Positions 1-10,900 of a DNA stretch of 64,000 bases are shown here, piece after piece. The notes below the pieces were generated by a model. It worked only from the letters and a program-made list of their open reading frames with translations, was not told the DNA's origin and did not search any database. This stretch comes from CALBJU01 sp965247125 (GTDB lineage Bacteria; Bacteroidota; Rhodothermia; Rhodothermales; UBA10348). Position 1 is the first letter of the stretch; every line of letters begins with the position of its first letter. The position numbers were made by a program, and so were the translations under genes. The stretch lies in contig CBDFGO010000001.1 of the NCBI GenBank assembly GCA_965247125.1, positions 372,001 to 436,000 on the forward strand, in the 5' to 3' direction.

Positions 1-2198
1 GCCTTCGCCAATTCGATGCCGGTGATTCCACTTCTACCTTTGGTCAGGAACGAAGCTGCGCTCTCTGAACCAACGAGTGTTCCTCCTTTCCGTATCCATG
101 TGGTGAGTCGCTCCGTCTGCACGCTGTCAAAAACGGTACCAGGATTGCCGGGAGGCAATATGAGTACATCGTACTCGTCCAGATCGAGACCCGCAAAAGA
201 TCTGCCGCGGATGCGGTCCACGCCGTACTCCACCCATCGATCGAACATGAACCACAGTTGGCCAGCCGTCTCAGATGAAAATGGAGAATCGATCATCAGT
301 GCGACGTTTGGTTTCTTGATTACGCGCGCGCTTGCGGACGCCAGGTCCATCCCGCGGTCCATTCGCGAGGCATCCAGCCCTACGATTCGAACACCCGAAT
401 CTCTGGCGATTCGCGCCATATCAGCTTCCAGATGATCCTGAAGGTCTCTATTGCGACCCCTCAACACGATCACGGTGCCGACTGAAAAGTCTTCATCGCC
501 CATTCCAAATGTTTTCCGAGCTGATCGCACATTGTAACCGGCCTCCCACAACATGCCGAGTGCCTTAGGGGCCCCTCGCTGGCGCCAATCGATGGCGTAC
601 CCGTATCGGGCATTCTCCCCGATTATCCCGCTTTCCCTTGACGGTCGAGAATGAACAGGCGTGGTGTCTGCTCGAAGATTCTGCTCGGTCCACGCCGCAT
701 CGCTCAGATTGTAGGCCAGTGGAATGGACCAGGTCGACATGTCGTACATGTCCAGCGACTCGATCTCCATCTGGCGCTGCATCAGCGTATTAATGAGGAT
801 GTGTCGGTCCTGATTGGTGCGAATGACATACGTTCCGACGCCAAAGCTTCTCCGTGCGGAGGTGGCATCCCAGTAGTCGTAAGCATCGATAGAAAATGCT
901 TCCGTTGTCTGCTCGATCTCAACGCCATGCTTCAAAAGGAGATCGATTACGTCCCCCACATAGCCGTTTCCGCCGTCGTCAGGTATCAGATAGGCTTTTG
1001 TCTCGCTGTCACTCGTTTCCGGGTCGAAAAAGGATCGGAAGTAGCTCAAGAGCGCCCCACGATTCTCTACCGCGGATCGCACGACGGCCATCGAAGTCGA
1101 GAAATGGTCGAAGGCGCGTTGACGCAAGGTTAAAACATATCCATCGTTCGTTTTCACAGCTCGGCCGCCTCGGCTGTGCCCACCCTGCTCGGACAACATT
1201 CCAATCGACCCCAGAATGCTCGGATACGATGATCCGTAGCCCGGATAGAAAAATTCGAAGGACTCTCGCGTGAAATAGTTCACCTGATTTCGGGCCAGCG
1301 CTTCGCCGCTGGCCCGCCCGAACACATCCGCCCACATCTCATAATCTTCCGGCAGATTCAGATTTCTTGGAGGCTTGCCGGGCATCGTGAAATAGTTGTT
1401 GTTGAAGCCCTGTTCGTGATAATCCATGTGGACCTGGGGAAGCCACTGCTGGTACAGCGCTATACGTCCCCTCGATTCCGGGTGCACCAGCCAGACCCAA
1501 TCGCGATTCAGGTCAAACCAGTAGTGATTGGTCCGACCACCGGGGAACGGTTCAACGTGCTCCGCATCACTGGAGCTTACCCTCAACTGGTTGCTCTGCA
1601 TCGACTTGTACCAGTACACATATCGATCTCGTCCGTCCGGATTGATGGTGGGATCGATGACAACGACTGTCTGGTCGAGCATCTGAAGAGTTTCCTCATC
1701 CGTTCCTGCGGCCAATCGATAAAGGACCTCGAGGGCGGCTTCTGTACTCGACGGTTCATTTCCGTGAACGTTGTAGCTGAGCCAGGTAACAATTGGATTA
1801 CCCGAGATGAGCTCCTGCGCTTCGGAGTCGGGCAAGTCTGAGTCGGCTAATCGAAGATTGGCCGCTCGGATTTCGTCCAATCTGGCATGATTGGCCGGTG
1901 TGGTAATGAACAGCGCGTGCAACGGGCGATTCTCATACGTCCTGGCGTATTCGGTGATCGTTACCCGGTCGGACGCCTCAGCAACTGCGTGAATGTATCT
2001 GACGACGTCGGCATAAATCGTGTATTCGGCTCCCGTCTCGTATCCCAGAAATTCTGAAGGGCTTGGAATGGATGAATCTCTGGGGACGTCTCCCTCAAAA
2101 TGAAAGTGCGGAGGAATGAGGTCCTCCTGAGCGCTCGCCGTCAGACAGAAGGAAAGAACGAGTATCGATGAGAGGACGAATTTGTAATACTGTTGCAT
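1..2198 (-). CDS. Secreted M14-family zinc carboxypeptidase-like protein (3' end outside window)
   Basis: The reverse strand is open from an ATG at 2198 to the window edge, giving at least 732 residues without a stop. Residues 1 to about 24 are a signal peptide ending in TASAQ. The protein then shows the M14 metallocarboxypeptidase layout: a first zinc site HGNE in NVHGNEPSSTEAALE (His about 145, Glu about 148), an Asn-Pro-Asp-Gly-Arg segment (TINPDGRDRYVYWY), a third ligand region around VHMDYHEQGFNNNYF, and a later LSEQGGHSRG segment that may hold the general-base Glu. The long C-terminal part (GMLWEAGYNVRSA, then LDEYDVLILPPGNPGT) resembles the glutamine-amidotransferase-like tail of the large bacteroidal M14 proteins. 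It probably degrades peptides in the periplasm or outside the cell. It is divergent from the kinase gene starting at 2410. The C-terminus and stop are not visible. Confidence 0.85.
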   Translation of the reverse strand, partial: MQQYYKFVLSSILVLSFCLTASAQEDLIPPHFHFEGDVPRDSSIPSPSEFLGYETGAEYTIYADVVRYIHAVAEASDRVTITEYARTYENRPLHALFITTPANHARLDEIRAANLRLADSDLPDSEAQELISGNPIVTWLSYNVHGNEPSSTEAALEVLYRLAAGTDEETLQMLDQTVVVIDPTINPDGRDRYVYWYKSMQSNQLRVSSSDAEHVEPFPGGRTNHYWFDLNRDWVWLVHPESRGRIALYQQWLPQVHMDYHEQGFNNNYFTMPGKPPRNLNLPEDYEMWADVFGRASGEALARNQVNYFTRESFEFFYPGYGSSYPSILGSIGMLSEQGGHSRGGRAVKTNDGYVLTLRQRAFDHFSTSMAVVRSAVENRGALLSYFRSFFDPETSDSETKAYLIPDDGGNGYVGDVIDLLLKHGVEIEQTTEAFSIDAYDYWDATSARRSFGVGTYVIRTNQDRHILINTLMQRQMEIESLDMYDMSTWSIPLAYNLSDAAWTEQNLRADTTPVHSRPSRESGIIGENARYGYAIDWRQRGAPKALGMLWEAGYNVRSARKTFGMGDEDFSVGTVIVLRGRNRDLQDHLEADMARIARDSGVRIVGLDASRMDRGMDLASASARVIKKPNVALMIDSPFSSETAGQLWFMFDRWVEYGVDRIRGRSFAGLDLDEYDVLILPPGNPGTVFDSVQTERLTTWIRKGGTLVGSESAASFLTKGRSGITGIELAK

Positions 2199-2409
2199 GC
2201 TGCAGAGGTACCGGGAATGGATGCGATCGTCGTATCATAATCCTTTGTGCGAGTCTCCTCGGTGAAGGACAGGTGCCAAAAGTAGAGGCACCCGAGCTAA
2301 GGATCAACGCGTCTTTCGTTACAAGGGACCAAATGACTCTCGCCACGCCCATAATTGCATTTCAAGACCACACGACCGACATTTTGGGTTGGTCGCACTC
2401 CAAAGTGTC

Positions 2410-4116
2410 ATGATCGGAACTCAGGTCTCACATTACATCATCGAATCCGAACTCGGTCGAGGCGGGATGGGTGTGGTGTATAAGGCGAGGGATACGACGC
2501 TGGATCGGACGGTGGCCCTCAAGTTTTTGCCGCCGATGATCGGGGCTGATGAAAACATGGAGGCCCGCTTCATCAACGAAGCAAAGGCCGTTTCAGCCCT
2601 CGATCATCCCAATATCGCGGTAGTACACGAGATTGACAGGACAGATGACGGCCAGCTCTTCATCGTCATGGCGTGCTACGAAGGCCAGACCTTGGAAGAG
2701 AAGATCGAGGAAGGGCAGGCATCCATCGAGGAAGTTGTGGAGGTTGCTTCTCAGATCGCTTCGGGACTTCAGCGTGCACACGACACCGGTATCATTCACC
2801 GGGATATCAAACCCGGAAACGTGATCATCACAGAGCACGGGGACGCTAAAATTCTCGACTTCGGGCTGGCCAAAGTGCAGAATCTTACCCTGACGGTAGG
2901 CGCTCATTCACTCGGGACGCTGGCCTATATGAGTCCGGAACAGTCACGTGGCGGAGATCTCGATCATCGTACTGATCTCTGGGCTCTGGGCGTTGTGATG
3001 TACGAGATGATAGCGGGTCGCAGGCCGTTCGATGGCCCATACGATGCGGCCATTCTATATGCAGCGTCTAACGAAGCCCACGAGCCTCTTACTACCTGGC
3101 GGCCCGATGTGCCCGAGTACCTGGATGAACTGGTAACCCGACTTCTCGAAAAGACGCCTGAACGGCGTATTCAGAGAGCTTCCGAAGTAGTCGCGACACT
3201 GAAACAGCAGCAGGTTCCAACGGCCTCCCAGATTGAAGCGGTCACTCCGGATGTGGTGGACACACCAGCAGAACCGGTCAGCAAGACTCCTTCTGCATCA
3301 AGCCTCACAATCAACTTCGATACAGCTCCTCTGGCCCAGAAGCCATGGATATGGATATCGATGGTCGGCGTCATCGCGGTACTTTCCTTGATCTGGATAT
3401 TTGGATTACCCAGCACTGGAGGAACGGGCGACGCCGATCGTGAAGCGGCTCGAGTGCATCTCGAGGCTGGAATCGATCACCAGAGGGTGAGCGAGTTTTC
3501 CCTCGCAGAAGTTGAGTACCAACGGGCTATTGATCGAGACCCTTCGCTCTGGTCAGCCTGGACTTCATGGTCATCGGTGAAAAACGTGCTCGGTGAGCAC
3601 GATCTGGCCATCGCATATGCACGTAATGCGCTTGCACTGAATCAGGCTGATCAGGTCGCGCATTTCAATCTGGGGATCGGACTCGTCGATTCGGGCAATC
3701 CCGCGGAAGGATTGGAGGCTTTTGAAGCTGCCGTACGCGCAGACGGCAACTTCATTGCAGCGTACAGTGCGTGGGGAAATACGTTGATCGCGGAAACCCT
3801 CTACCAGGATGCCATTGACGTGCTTCTACGCGGCCATGAGGCCGCCCCTTCCATAGATCCGAATCTCTTTTTGATCTACCGCAATCTGGGCTTCGCATAT
3901 ACGGGTCTGAATCAGCCAGACGATGCCATTCTGAACTTCGAATCGTCCCTCCAACTTCAATCGGGACAACCCACGGTCGTGGCTGGACTGGCGGTCCAGC
4001 TGGAAGCAACGGGCGATGCGCAGTCGGCAATTGAGCAATGGAATAGCTACCTGGGGATGGAGACTGATCCGCTCAAGCGGCGCGATGCGCAGCAAGCCAT
4101 CGACCGACTTCAATAG
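2410..4116 (+). CDS. Membrane-anchored Ser/Thr protein kinase with C-terminal TPR repeats
   Basis: This is a Hanks-type (PknB-like) kinase of about 568 residues. Visible motifs are the glycine loop GRGGMG (about 16-21), the VALK lysine (about 38), the catalytic loop HRDIKPGN (His about 130), DFG (about 150) and the activation-segment end MSPEQ. A single membrane segment, WIWISMVGVIAVLSLIWIFG, lies at about 311-333 and is followed by an outer part rich in TPR-like helices up to the C-terminus (for example DPSLWSAWTSWSSVKNVLGE). The frame is open seven codons further to a TTG at 2389, but ATG 2410 directly before IGTQVSHYIIESELGRGG is the better start. The topology suggests a cytoplasmic kinase with a periplasmic TPR sensor. 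The substrate is unknown. It is convergent with the next gene, with a hairpin between them. Confidence 0.9.
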   Translation: MIGTQVSHYIIESELGRGGMGVVYKARDTTLDRTVALKFLPPMIGADENMEARFINEAKAVSALDHPNIAVVHEIDRTDDGQLFIVMACYEGQTLEEKIEEGQASIEEVVEVASQIASGLQRAHDTGIIHRDIKPGNVIITEHGDAKILDFGLAKVQNLTLTVGAHSLGTLAYMSPEQSRGGDLDHRTDLWALGVVMYEMIAGRRPFDGPYDAAILYAASNEAHEPLTTWRPDVPEYLDELVTRLLEKTPERRIQRASEVVATLKQQQVPTASQIEAVTPDVVDTPAEPVSKTPSASSLTINFDTAPLAQKPWIWISMVGVIAVLSLIWIFGLPSTGGTGDADREAARVHLEAGIDHQRVSEFSLAEVEYQRAIDRDPSLWSAWTSWSSVKNVLGEHDLAIAYARNALALNQADQVAHFNLGIGLVDSGNPAEGLEAFEAAVRADGNFIAAYSAWGNTLIAETLYQDAIDVLLRGHEAAPSIDPNLFLIYRNLGFAYTGLNQPDDAILNFESSLQLQSGQPTVVAGLAVQLEATGDAQSAIEQWNSYLGMETDPLKRRDAQQAIDRLQ

Positions 4117-4123
4117 GGTGATT

Positions 4124-4148
4124 GTGGGCCGGCCCGAGGCCGGCCCAC
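4124..4148. terminator. Perfect 11-bp GC-rich hairpin between convergent genes
   Basis: An 11-bp perfect inverted repeat (GTGGGCCGGCC / GGCCGGCCCAC) with a 3-nt CGA loop sits between the kinase stop (4116) and the stop of the minus-strand surface protein (4160). Neither side has a real T-tract, so it may be an atypical bidirectional terminator or an mRNA 3'-end stabiliser. Confidence 0.65.
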
Positions 4149-4159
4149 TAGAATACAAT

Positions 4160-7100
4160 CTATTTCAGAAGCACCATCCGCATGGTGTGTGACTCCAGTT
4201 TTGTAGCGACACGGTAGAAGTACACTCCGCTCGCCATATCAGAAGCATCCAACGGCACTTCATGCCATCCAGCGCCGTAAGATGCACCGCGTGCAAGCGT
4301 AGCGACTACACGCCCCGTCAGATCGAGGACGGTAATTGTGACTTGATCAGCCTGCGGTAGTGCGAAGCGAATGGTCGTCCGAGGATTGAACGGATTTGGG
4401 TAGTTCTGGGTGAGCGTGAACACGGAAGGCAATTCGTCCGATTCCGTCGCTGTGGACGTACCCGAAAGTAATATCACTTCCATCGTCTCGATTCCCGTTC
4501 CTTCGATCAAGAACGACTCCCCGGCTTTGAGGTCGGATTCTTCCAGAACCCCGTCAGCCACATCATACAGTACAACACGCAATTCATCCGCAGGATCTAC
4601 CGCGCCTCGTTCAAGAGTCATCGGAAGAGGTGCGCTCGTCAGATCAACAATGGCAGATTGCAGAACACTAACGTACTTGCCGTCAGAGTATTCGGCACGC
4701 CACGATTGTGAGGGTGCCAGTGGCGGAAGCGTAAAGGCATTCTCCGAGAGCTCATTCGGTAACTGTCCTCCGAAATACAGTGTATGCGAGGAGTTATCGG
4801 CTGGTGTCAGCACGAACGAATTGAAATCGGCCAGCAGTTCAAAATCTGAACCCCCAGATGAGCCTCCCTTGGCTAGAGCGCAATCGAGCGTGATGGTGCC
4901 AGCCCCGTCGGCCATCAACCAGTAGCCCTTTCCGGCGACGTAATCCGACGAGAGGACATAGGCCGCAGCGCTATAGCCAAACTGGGTCCCAGCAACGAGC
5001 ACACCCGTGTCACACGTCGCGACAGCTGCAGCGATGGTGCATCCTGGACCTGACACCATATTCCAACCCGCTTCCACATCCACATTCATGATGGAGCGAA
5101 CGAAAACGTTGTTCGAAATGACGGCAGCGCCGGGAAACTCGACCCAGTAACCCCGCCCGTGCTGAACCTGGTTCAACTGGGGTGCGGAATATTGTCCGGT
5201 GAACGTGGTGATACGACTCCCAGCAGGTGACCCAAACAACACTTCCGCTGACATGTCGGGCGCTGAATACGGAATACCCAGCAGATTCCAACTCGCAACT
5301 ACCGATACATCAAATTGAGAGGTGTTTTCGACGTTCAGTTTCCAGATGGCAGAAATGCCGCCGTCAGAAGCGAGTATCTGCCAGTAATACGTTCCCGGAG
5401 TAAGATTTACTGCGACACCATTTGCGACGTTCGAAAGATCGGACACAACATTTGTGAGTGCTTCATCCGTAGCTATAATCAGTCGATCCGTTCCCTGGGT
5501 AGCGGACGACCAGAAGAAAGACACGTCTCCGGGAGTCGAAAAGGCGTCATCAGCAGGCGCCGACAAGAGGGGAGCCGGAAACTGGTTTGTCTCTATTCTG
5601 AATATCGTTCCGGATTCGGGTAGCACCGCATCATAAACAGGAGGGGCGCCATTCACATCCCCGCCGTTCCAGTTCACAAACACGAGGCGACCCATCTTCT
5701 CAGTGCCCAAAATAGCCTCGGGGTCGGTAGCGGTCGATATCACCCACGCGTCATATCCGACAGTTCCCGGAGACGTGTCCACTGGTTCATGTATATAAAA
5801 CCAGTCTGTTTGTGGATCGTTCGTTCCTCCGGACACTTCATGATCCAGGTCACGAATCCCCCAGCCATCATCTTCCCAGTCGATGGCGGCTACGTTCATC
5901 CGAAAATCATCGCTGGTATCATTTGGCGTTCCAATTCCTGTATTCCATACTTCGAACGGTAACGGATCGCCAGGCTTAACCGTCCCTGTAAAGAATCGAT
6001 CGTAATTTATGGTCGTACCCGTGAATCTAAGTTCATAGTCATACGGCATTGGGTTCGAAGTGGCGAAACGTAAGACGCGAGACAGGAATTCCGTATAAGA
6101 GGGTCGAGCTCCGTTTCCCCCGGTGTGGATAAACCACGTGGATCCGTTGACCTGTTGCGTTGCGTCCGGATTTCCAATTCCCGGAAATCCACGAAAGCCT
6201 GCTGCTGCACTGGATGGCGGCGAGACCAGACCCCCGGCATTCTCCACAACTGAAAAACTTTCAAACACGCTCAAGTTCGTGAACGTTTCGGTGCCAGTGG
6301 AAAAGCTGAATGTGCCCGACCATGGGCTATACGTCACCGGATTGAACGCTCGCACGCGCCAAACATAATCCTGGTTGGCGACGAGCTGACCGGCCAGACT
6401 GACAGTCGTGGATTCGGAATAGACAGAAAATGAATTCTGGAATCCGTCATTGTCCGCGAGTTGAACTTCGAATTGGACATCATCGCCGGAATTGAAGATC
6501 CACTCAAGCGTAACATCCAAAGGCTGTGAAGGCGCCATGTCTCCTGGAACAGTCGGTTCGGGGATCGCCAAAACTGTGACAGCCAGATCCCCCACAATAT
6601 CCTGAGCCACCTTCCCCTGAAGATTTGTCGCGGCGTTGAGTAGTTCACTCACTGAATCCACATTGTCAGTGCCACGAGCCCAGAGAACTCCGACCAGGAT
6701 TTCGGCAGATTCGCCCGGCTGCAGATCGAATGGGCCGATGCCGACTACCATTCGCCGATCGCCAAGAGGACTCGGATTTCCAAATCCATCAGAGTCGAGC
6801 TCGGACCAAAACGCACCGGGGGTGCCGGGATACACGTGTTTCACGACAGCGCCCGCCGTTAAATATCCGTCTCCCCCTTCCGTCATCGGAGTCCCGTCCT
6901 TCCATATGCCTCTCATAACGTTATACATCTCCTCACCAAAGCGCGGGTCTCCCGGCAGGCCTACACCACTGCCAAAGTACATGTATGAGGACATGCCGAT
7001 CTGTTCTCCAGCCTCATCGGTCGATCCATCATTGTCATTGTCCAGGCCATCGGAATCGGCCAATGGACCGCTCATAATTTGATAACCGATCGCGGGTGGT

Positions 7101-7933
7101 CCGATCCCGTAAGCAGTCTCATCATCATTGTCACCGTTGTAGACATATCCAATGTTCAACGCCGGTGCACTTCCGACGTAGTCATCGTTGAAGGCGCCCA
7201 GATCAACGTCGTTGAACAGCCCAATATGCGTGTCCTCGATCGGAAGTGTATTGCGATTAATAATCCGATAACGGTAGAAGGTGGCATTATCTATGTCCGT
7301 GTCCGAGGATGATGCAGCAAACGCCGTCACGTGCACTTCGATTCCCAGCGGAGCACTTTCGGTCCGATTGTGGGTGTTACCTACATCGTTCATTATCCAG
7401 AAGAGGGACTCATCGCCGAGAACTTCAGGACGATCGCCCGCGGCCAAGTCGTAGTTATTCGGGTTGCCATCGCCGTCTATCACGGGTGCTCCGAGTTCCC
7501 ACGGCCACTCCAACGCATCGAGACCAGGCTGCTCTCCCGCGTCCAGAGCATTGATATCCCTCTCGGCCACCCTATAGATGCGATCATAGATCGAACAATC
7601 CTGCCCAGCAACCACACCGGAAACGGGACCGGGCCAGAATTCATAGGAGCCGTAGGTTGCACCTGCGACCCTGAGCGTGTTGCTGACCTGGCCACCCACC
7701 CACAAACTGCCCGTAAAATGTGCATTGACACCATCCGCCTTGGGTACGGTGTACACCTGCGGCGATCCTCGCCAAAAAGTATTTCCGGTGTTGATAATCC
7801 GAGCGCGAACATTGTTCGTGGACAGTATCTCGTCGGCACCACCCGTGGTGCAAGCGCCCACCTGAGCGTTTACTGACTCAGGGGTCAGGAGTACTAAGAA
7901 GGCGGCTAGAACAATCAGATATCCAGTTTTCAT
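4160..7933 (-). CDS. Large secreted surface protein with FnIII-like domain and T9SS-type C-terminal sorting domain
   Basis: The gene encodes about 1257 residues from the ATG at 7933, which gives a clean signal peptide (MKTGYLIVLAAFLVLLTPES, cut after VNAQ). The frame is open to another ATG at 7984 that overlaps the stop of the upstream gene as ATGA; that start would add a His-rich 17-residue leader (MTKTHHTKHHHPNSDIT) and imply translational coupling. The N-terminal 450 residues are of a type common in Rhodothermales surface proteins (ARIINTGNTFWRG, LFNDVDLGAFNDDY) and include an Asp-rich calcium-binding-like stretch (DSDGLDNDNDGSTDEAG). A fibronectin-III-like segment follows (WRVRAFNPVTYSPWSGTF). 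The C-terminal 85 residues are a type A sorting domain (TLTQNYPNPFNPRTTIRFAL ... ASGVYFYRVAT), implying export by type IX secretion. No catalytic motif was recognised; function unknown. Confidence 0.85.
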   Translation of the reverse strand: MKTGYLIVLAAFLVLLTPESVNAQVGACTTGGADEILSTNNVRARIINTGNTFWRGSPQVYTVPKADGVNAHFTGSLWVGGQVSNTLRVAGATYGSYEFWPGPVSGVVAGQDCSIYDRIYRVAERDINALDAGEQPGLDALEWPWELGAPVIDGDGNPNNYDLAAGDRPEVLGDESLFWIMNDVGNTHNRTESAPLGIEVHVTAFAASSSDTDIDNATFYRYRIINRNTLPIEDTHIGLFNDVDLGAFNDDYVGSAPALNIGYVYNGDNDDETAYGIGPPAIGYQIMSGPLADSDGLDNDNDGSTDEAGEQIGMSSYMYFGSGVGLPGDPRFGEEMYNVMRGIWKDGTPMTEGGDGYLTAGAVVKHVYPGTPGAFWSELDSDGFGNPSPLGDRRMVVGIGPFDLQPGESAEILVGVLWARGTDNVDSVSELLNAATNLQGKVAQDIVGDLAVTVLAIPEPTVPGDMAPSQPLDVTLEWIFNSGDDVQFEVQLADNDGFQNSFSVYSESTTVSLAGQLVANQDYVWRVRAFNPVTYSPWSGTFSFSTGTETFTNLSVFESFSVVENAGGLVSPPSSAAAGFRGFPGIGNPDATQQVNGSTWFIHTGGNGARPSYTEFLSRVLRFATSNPMPYDYELRFTGTTINYDRFFTGTVKPGDPLPFEVWNTGIGTPNDTSDDFRMNVAAIDWEDDGWGIRDLDHEVSGGTNDPQTDWFYIHEPVDTSPGTVGYDAWVISTATDPEAILGTEKMGRLVFVNWNGGDVNGAPPVYDAVLPESGTIFRIETNQFPAPLLSAPADDAFSTPGDVSFFWSSATQGTDRLIIATDEALTNVVSDLSNVANGVAVNLTPGTYYWQILASDGGISAIWKLNVENTSQFDVSVVASWNLLGIPYSAPDMSAEVLFGSPAGSRITTFTGQYSAPQLNQVQHGRGYWVEFPGAAVISNNVFVRSIMNVDVEAGWNMVSGPGCTIAAAVATCDTGVLVAGTQFGYSAAAYVLSSDYVAGKGYWLMADGAGTITLDCALAKGGSSGGSDFELLADFNSFVLTPADNSSHTLYFGGQLPNELSENAFTLPPLAPSQSWRAEYSDGKYVSVLQSAIVDLTSAPLPMTLERGAVDPADELRVVLYDVADGVLEESDLKAGESFLIEGTGIETMEVILLSGTSTATESDELPSVFTLTQNYPNPFNPRTTIRFALPQADQVTITVLDLTGRVVATLARGASYGAGWHEVPLDASDMASGVYFYRVATKLESHTMRMVLLK

Positions 7934-7980
7934 CGTGATGTCAGAATTCGGGTGGTGATGCTTTGTGTGATGAGTCTTCG

Positions 7981-10900
7981 TCATTTCATCAGCACCATTT
8001 TTCTGACTTCAGTAAACTGGCCAGCCGTCATCCTGTACAGATATAATCCACTGGCAAGCGATCGAGCATCGAATCGAACGACGTGATATCCCGCCTGTAG
8101 GCGACTATTCACCAATATTGCTACCTTCCGCCCCAACAGATCGAACACCTCGATACGGACCGCGGCAGCTTCTGGAATACCAAATCGGACCGCAGTCACC
8201 GGGTTGAATGGATTCGGGTAGTTCGCGCTGAGTACGTAGGTGTCAGGAATGAGTGGATCTTCCACCTCGATCACCACCTCTTCTTCCTCAATGCCGTCAC
8301 TGAACGATTTTCCAGAAGACGAAGCATGATCCGCAGCCTTGATGGCGTGCTTCCAGGCTTTCTTGAATCCCTCGATCGCCTTTTTTAGATATTCATTTTC
8401 GAACTCCTTGATGGCCTTGTCATAGTCATCGACCGCTTTCTTCAGTTCCTTTTCGCACTTATCCGAGCCATCACAAACAACGTCGTTAATTGCGATTTCG
8501 GTCAACTCTTGATCGATGAGGACGACCTCGGTCAGTATTTCGCCAGCAACGGTGCTGCAGTTGGAACCTGCTTCTGAAATCGTCGCGAGCTCTTCTATCA
8601 GATCGATGTCAAAATCAAATACCTTCTCTCCACTGTCCTTGTTCTCGGGATTGAGGGACATTCCGCCGACATCGAGCCAATACTTGGCTTCCAACGATTT
8701 CTCAATCAGCTTAATCGCCTCGTCGACGGCATTCTGAAGGTCCTTCGCGGTCGATTTCTTGCTCGATTTTTTACTCGACTTCTTACTTGATTTCTTGCTG
8801 TCATCGGAAGCAGTCGGGGGAAGTATGTAACACACTCCGCGCAATTGAAGCATTCTTTCCAGAATGACTTCGCGTCGATCCGGGAAAGTGTTCTCGTCGT
8901 CATCGAGGTCTCTATTGTCTCCGACACCGTCAAGATCCACATCCAGCTGCTCGGCCGGATCCAGAGGGAAAACGTCGAATCCATCCAGAGCACCATCATC
9001 GTCCGTGTCAGGATCGTTCGGATCAGTGCCAATAGCCGTTTCTTCGGCATCACTCAGACCATCATTGTCGGCGTCATCGCCGAAAGTGATGATCGTGATT
9101 CCTCCATCTTCATCTGCGTTGTTGACGATCAGGGTTCCCGTACGACTGTCCAACACAATGGCTTCGGGCTCCTCTTCCAGTTCGATCGTATCCTCTAACG
9201 TGAACGTGAAACCGGTAGTCACGATCGGATCTGAACTGAACCCGGTGACCGCTCCCGCACCCGCCGTGGCGCTGATTCCTAGTCTGTAGGTATCTACTAC
9301 GTTCACCTCCTCAAGGGTGACTGGATCCAGTCTGACAGCAGTCACGTACAGGATCGTTCCGTCGGGACTCAGTGCCAATTCTCGGGCGGAAGACTCGCGA
9401 CTTGTTCTGGCAATAACTTGATATGGATCTGCTGAATTTGGATTGATATCGATCCATAGGATCTCTCCTTCGACCGTCGATACAAACGCAGAAACTCCAT
9501 CTGGGCTAATTTCAACATCCCTGTACGACGATTCCCTTGATATCCGTGCTCCATCGGGGTCCAGGTCAGTCTCTCTAGAAGAAGACTCCCTGGACACCCG
9601 AGCAATAGCCTGGTTGTACGTCGGCGAGCCCGGCTGGATGTCAAATATCAACAGCCCCGCCGAGCCCGTCGCGAGCGCCTTCGTTCCATCGGGAGTTATT
9701 TCGATGTCGCGATAGGAAGATTCGCGTGAAATGCGAGTCCCGTCAGGATCCAGATCAGACTCTCTCGCGGAAGATTCACGTGAAATACGACCGACTACCC
9801 TATTGACACCACCACTACTTGGATCACCATCGATAATCGAAATTCCTTTCGAAGTGAACTCGGCCACATAAATTCTCGTACCGTCTGGCGTCACTGCAAT
9901 TCCCGTCGGATTCAGTCCGACCGGCACCTGAGTGATTTCCTGATTGTACGCATAGATTGGATCGTTCGGATCAATATTGATCACTGAGACCGTGTGCGTG
10001 TCAAAATTCGTCACGTATGCCCGGGTCCCTTCTGCGTTGATCGCAATCTTGAACGGGAATTCGCCAACAGGAATCGGATTGGGGTCGAAGAGCGTGGTGC
10101 TCAGATCCAAGACGGTGACTACTCCCTCGCTTGGACGAGTTATATATGCCCGTGTGCCGTCAGGTGTAATCTCAGTATCGCGCGACGAACTTTCCCGACT
10201 GATTCTACTGACTGCCTCATCTGTCGACGTGTTCAACTCAACGACATCGAAGTTCAATGCATTGCTGGCCAGCCCAGATATGCTGACCTGAATAAGTCCT
10301 GACACCGCGCCATCGGGCACCACGGTTCCGATCGTGGTCAGATCGGCGAGAGATATATCCGCAAGGACTCCGTTGAACGATACCGCGACATTTGCCTGAT
10401 TCGCGTCAAAGCCAGAACCCGTAATGACCACTACGGCTCCTGCCACGCCGCTCAGCGGTGAAACCGACTTGATTAGGGGATTCTGAATCAAAACTGCTGT
10501 CGTAAAGGAAATTTCGAGCGGATTGGCCAGCGGACTTCCGCCCAGATCCGTCACTCCCTGCACTTTCAGCAGATAGGTGGTTCCAAATGCCAGGGGGTTG
10601 TCCGGACGAAATACGATTCTCGAATTGTCATCCAAAAATTCGAACGAGCCCTGAATGAGCCCACCGGAAGGGCCGGTCAGTTCCACACTCGCAACATTCA
10701 CCGACGCCGGGTCCATGCCTTCTGAGAATTCGAGAACGATGGGAGTCTCCACCGTTAGGCCCGTTGCGCCATCCATCGGTCCCCATTCTAGGAGGATGGG
10801 TGGCGACGTCGGAATAGTCTGGAACGTCGTGCTGAACGCTGCGCCCAGCAATACGCCAGAGGCATCGGTTACGGACGGTGCCAGACTTAATACGTAGTCC

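Noticed and set aside
9380..10206. CRISPR-like array from the repeated DNA
   Set aside because: The repeats are coding, imperfect at the DNA level, unevenly spaced and part of propeller blades.
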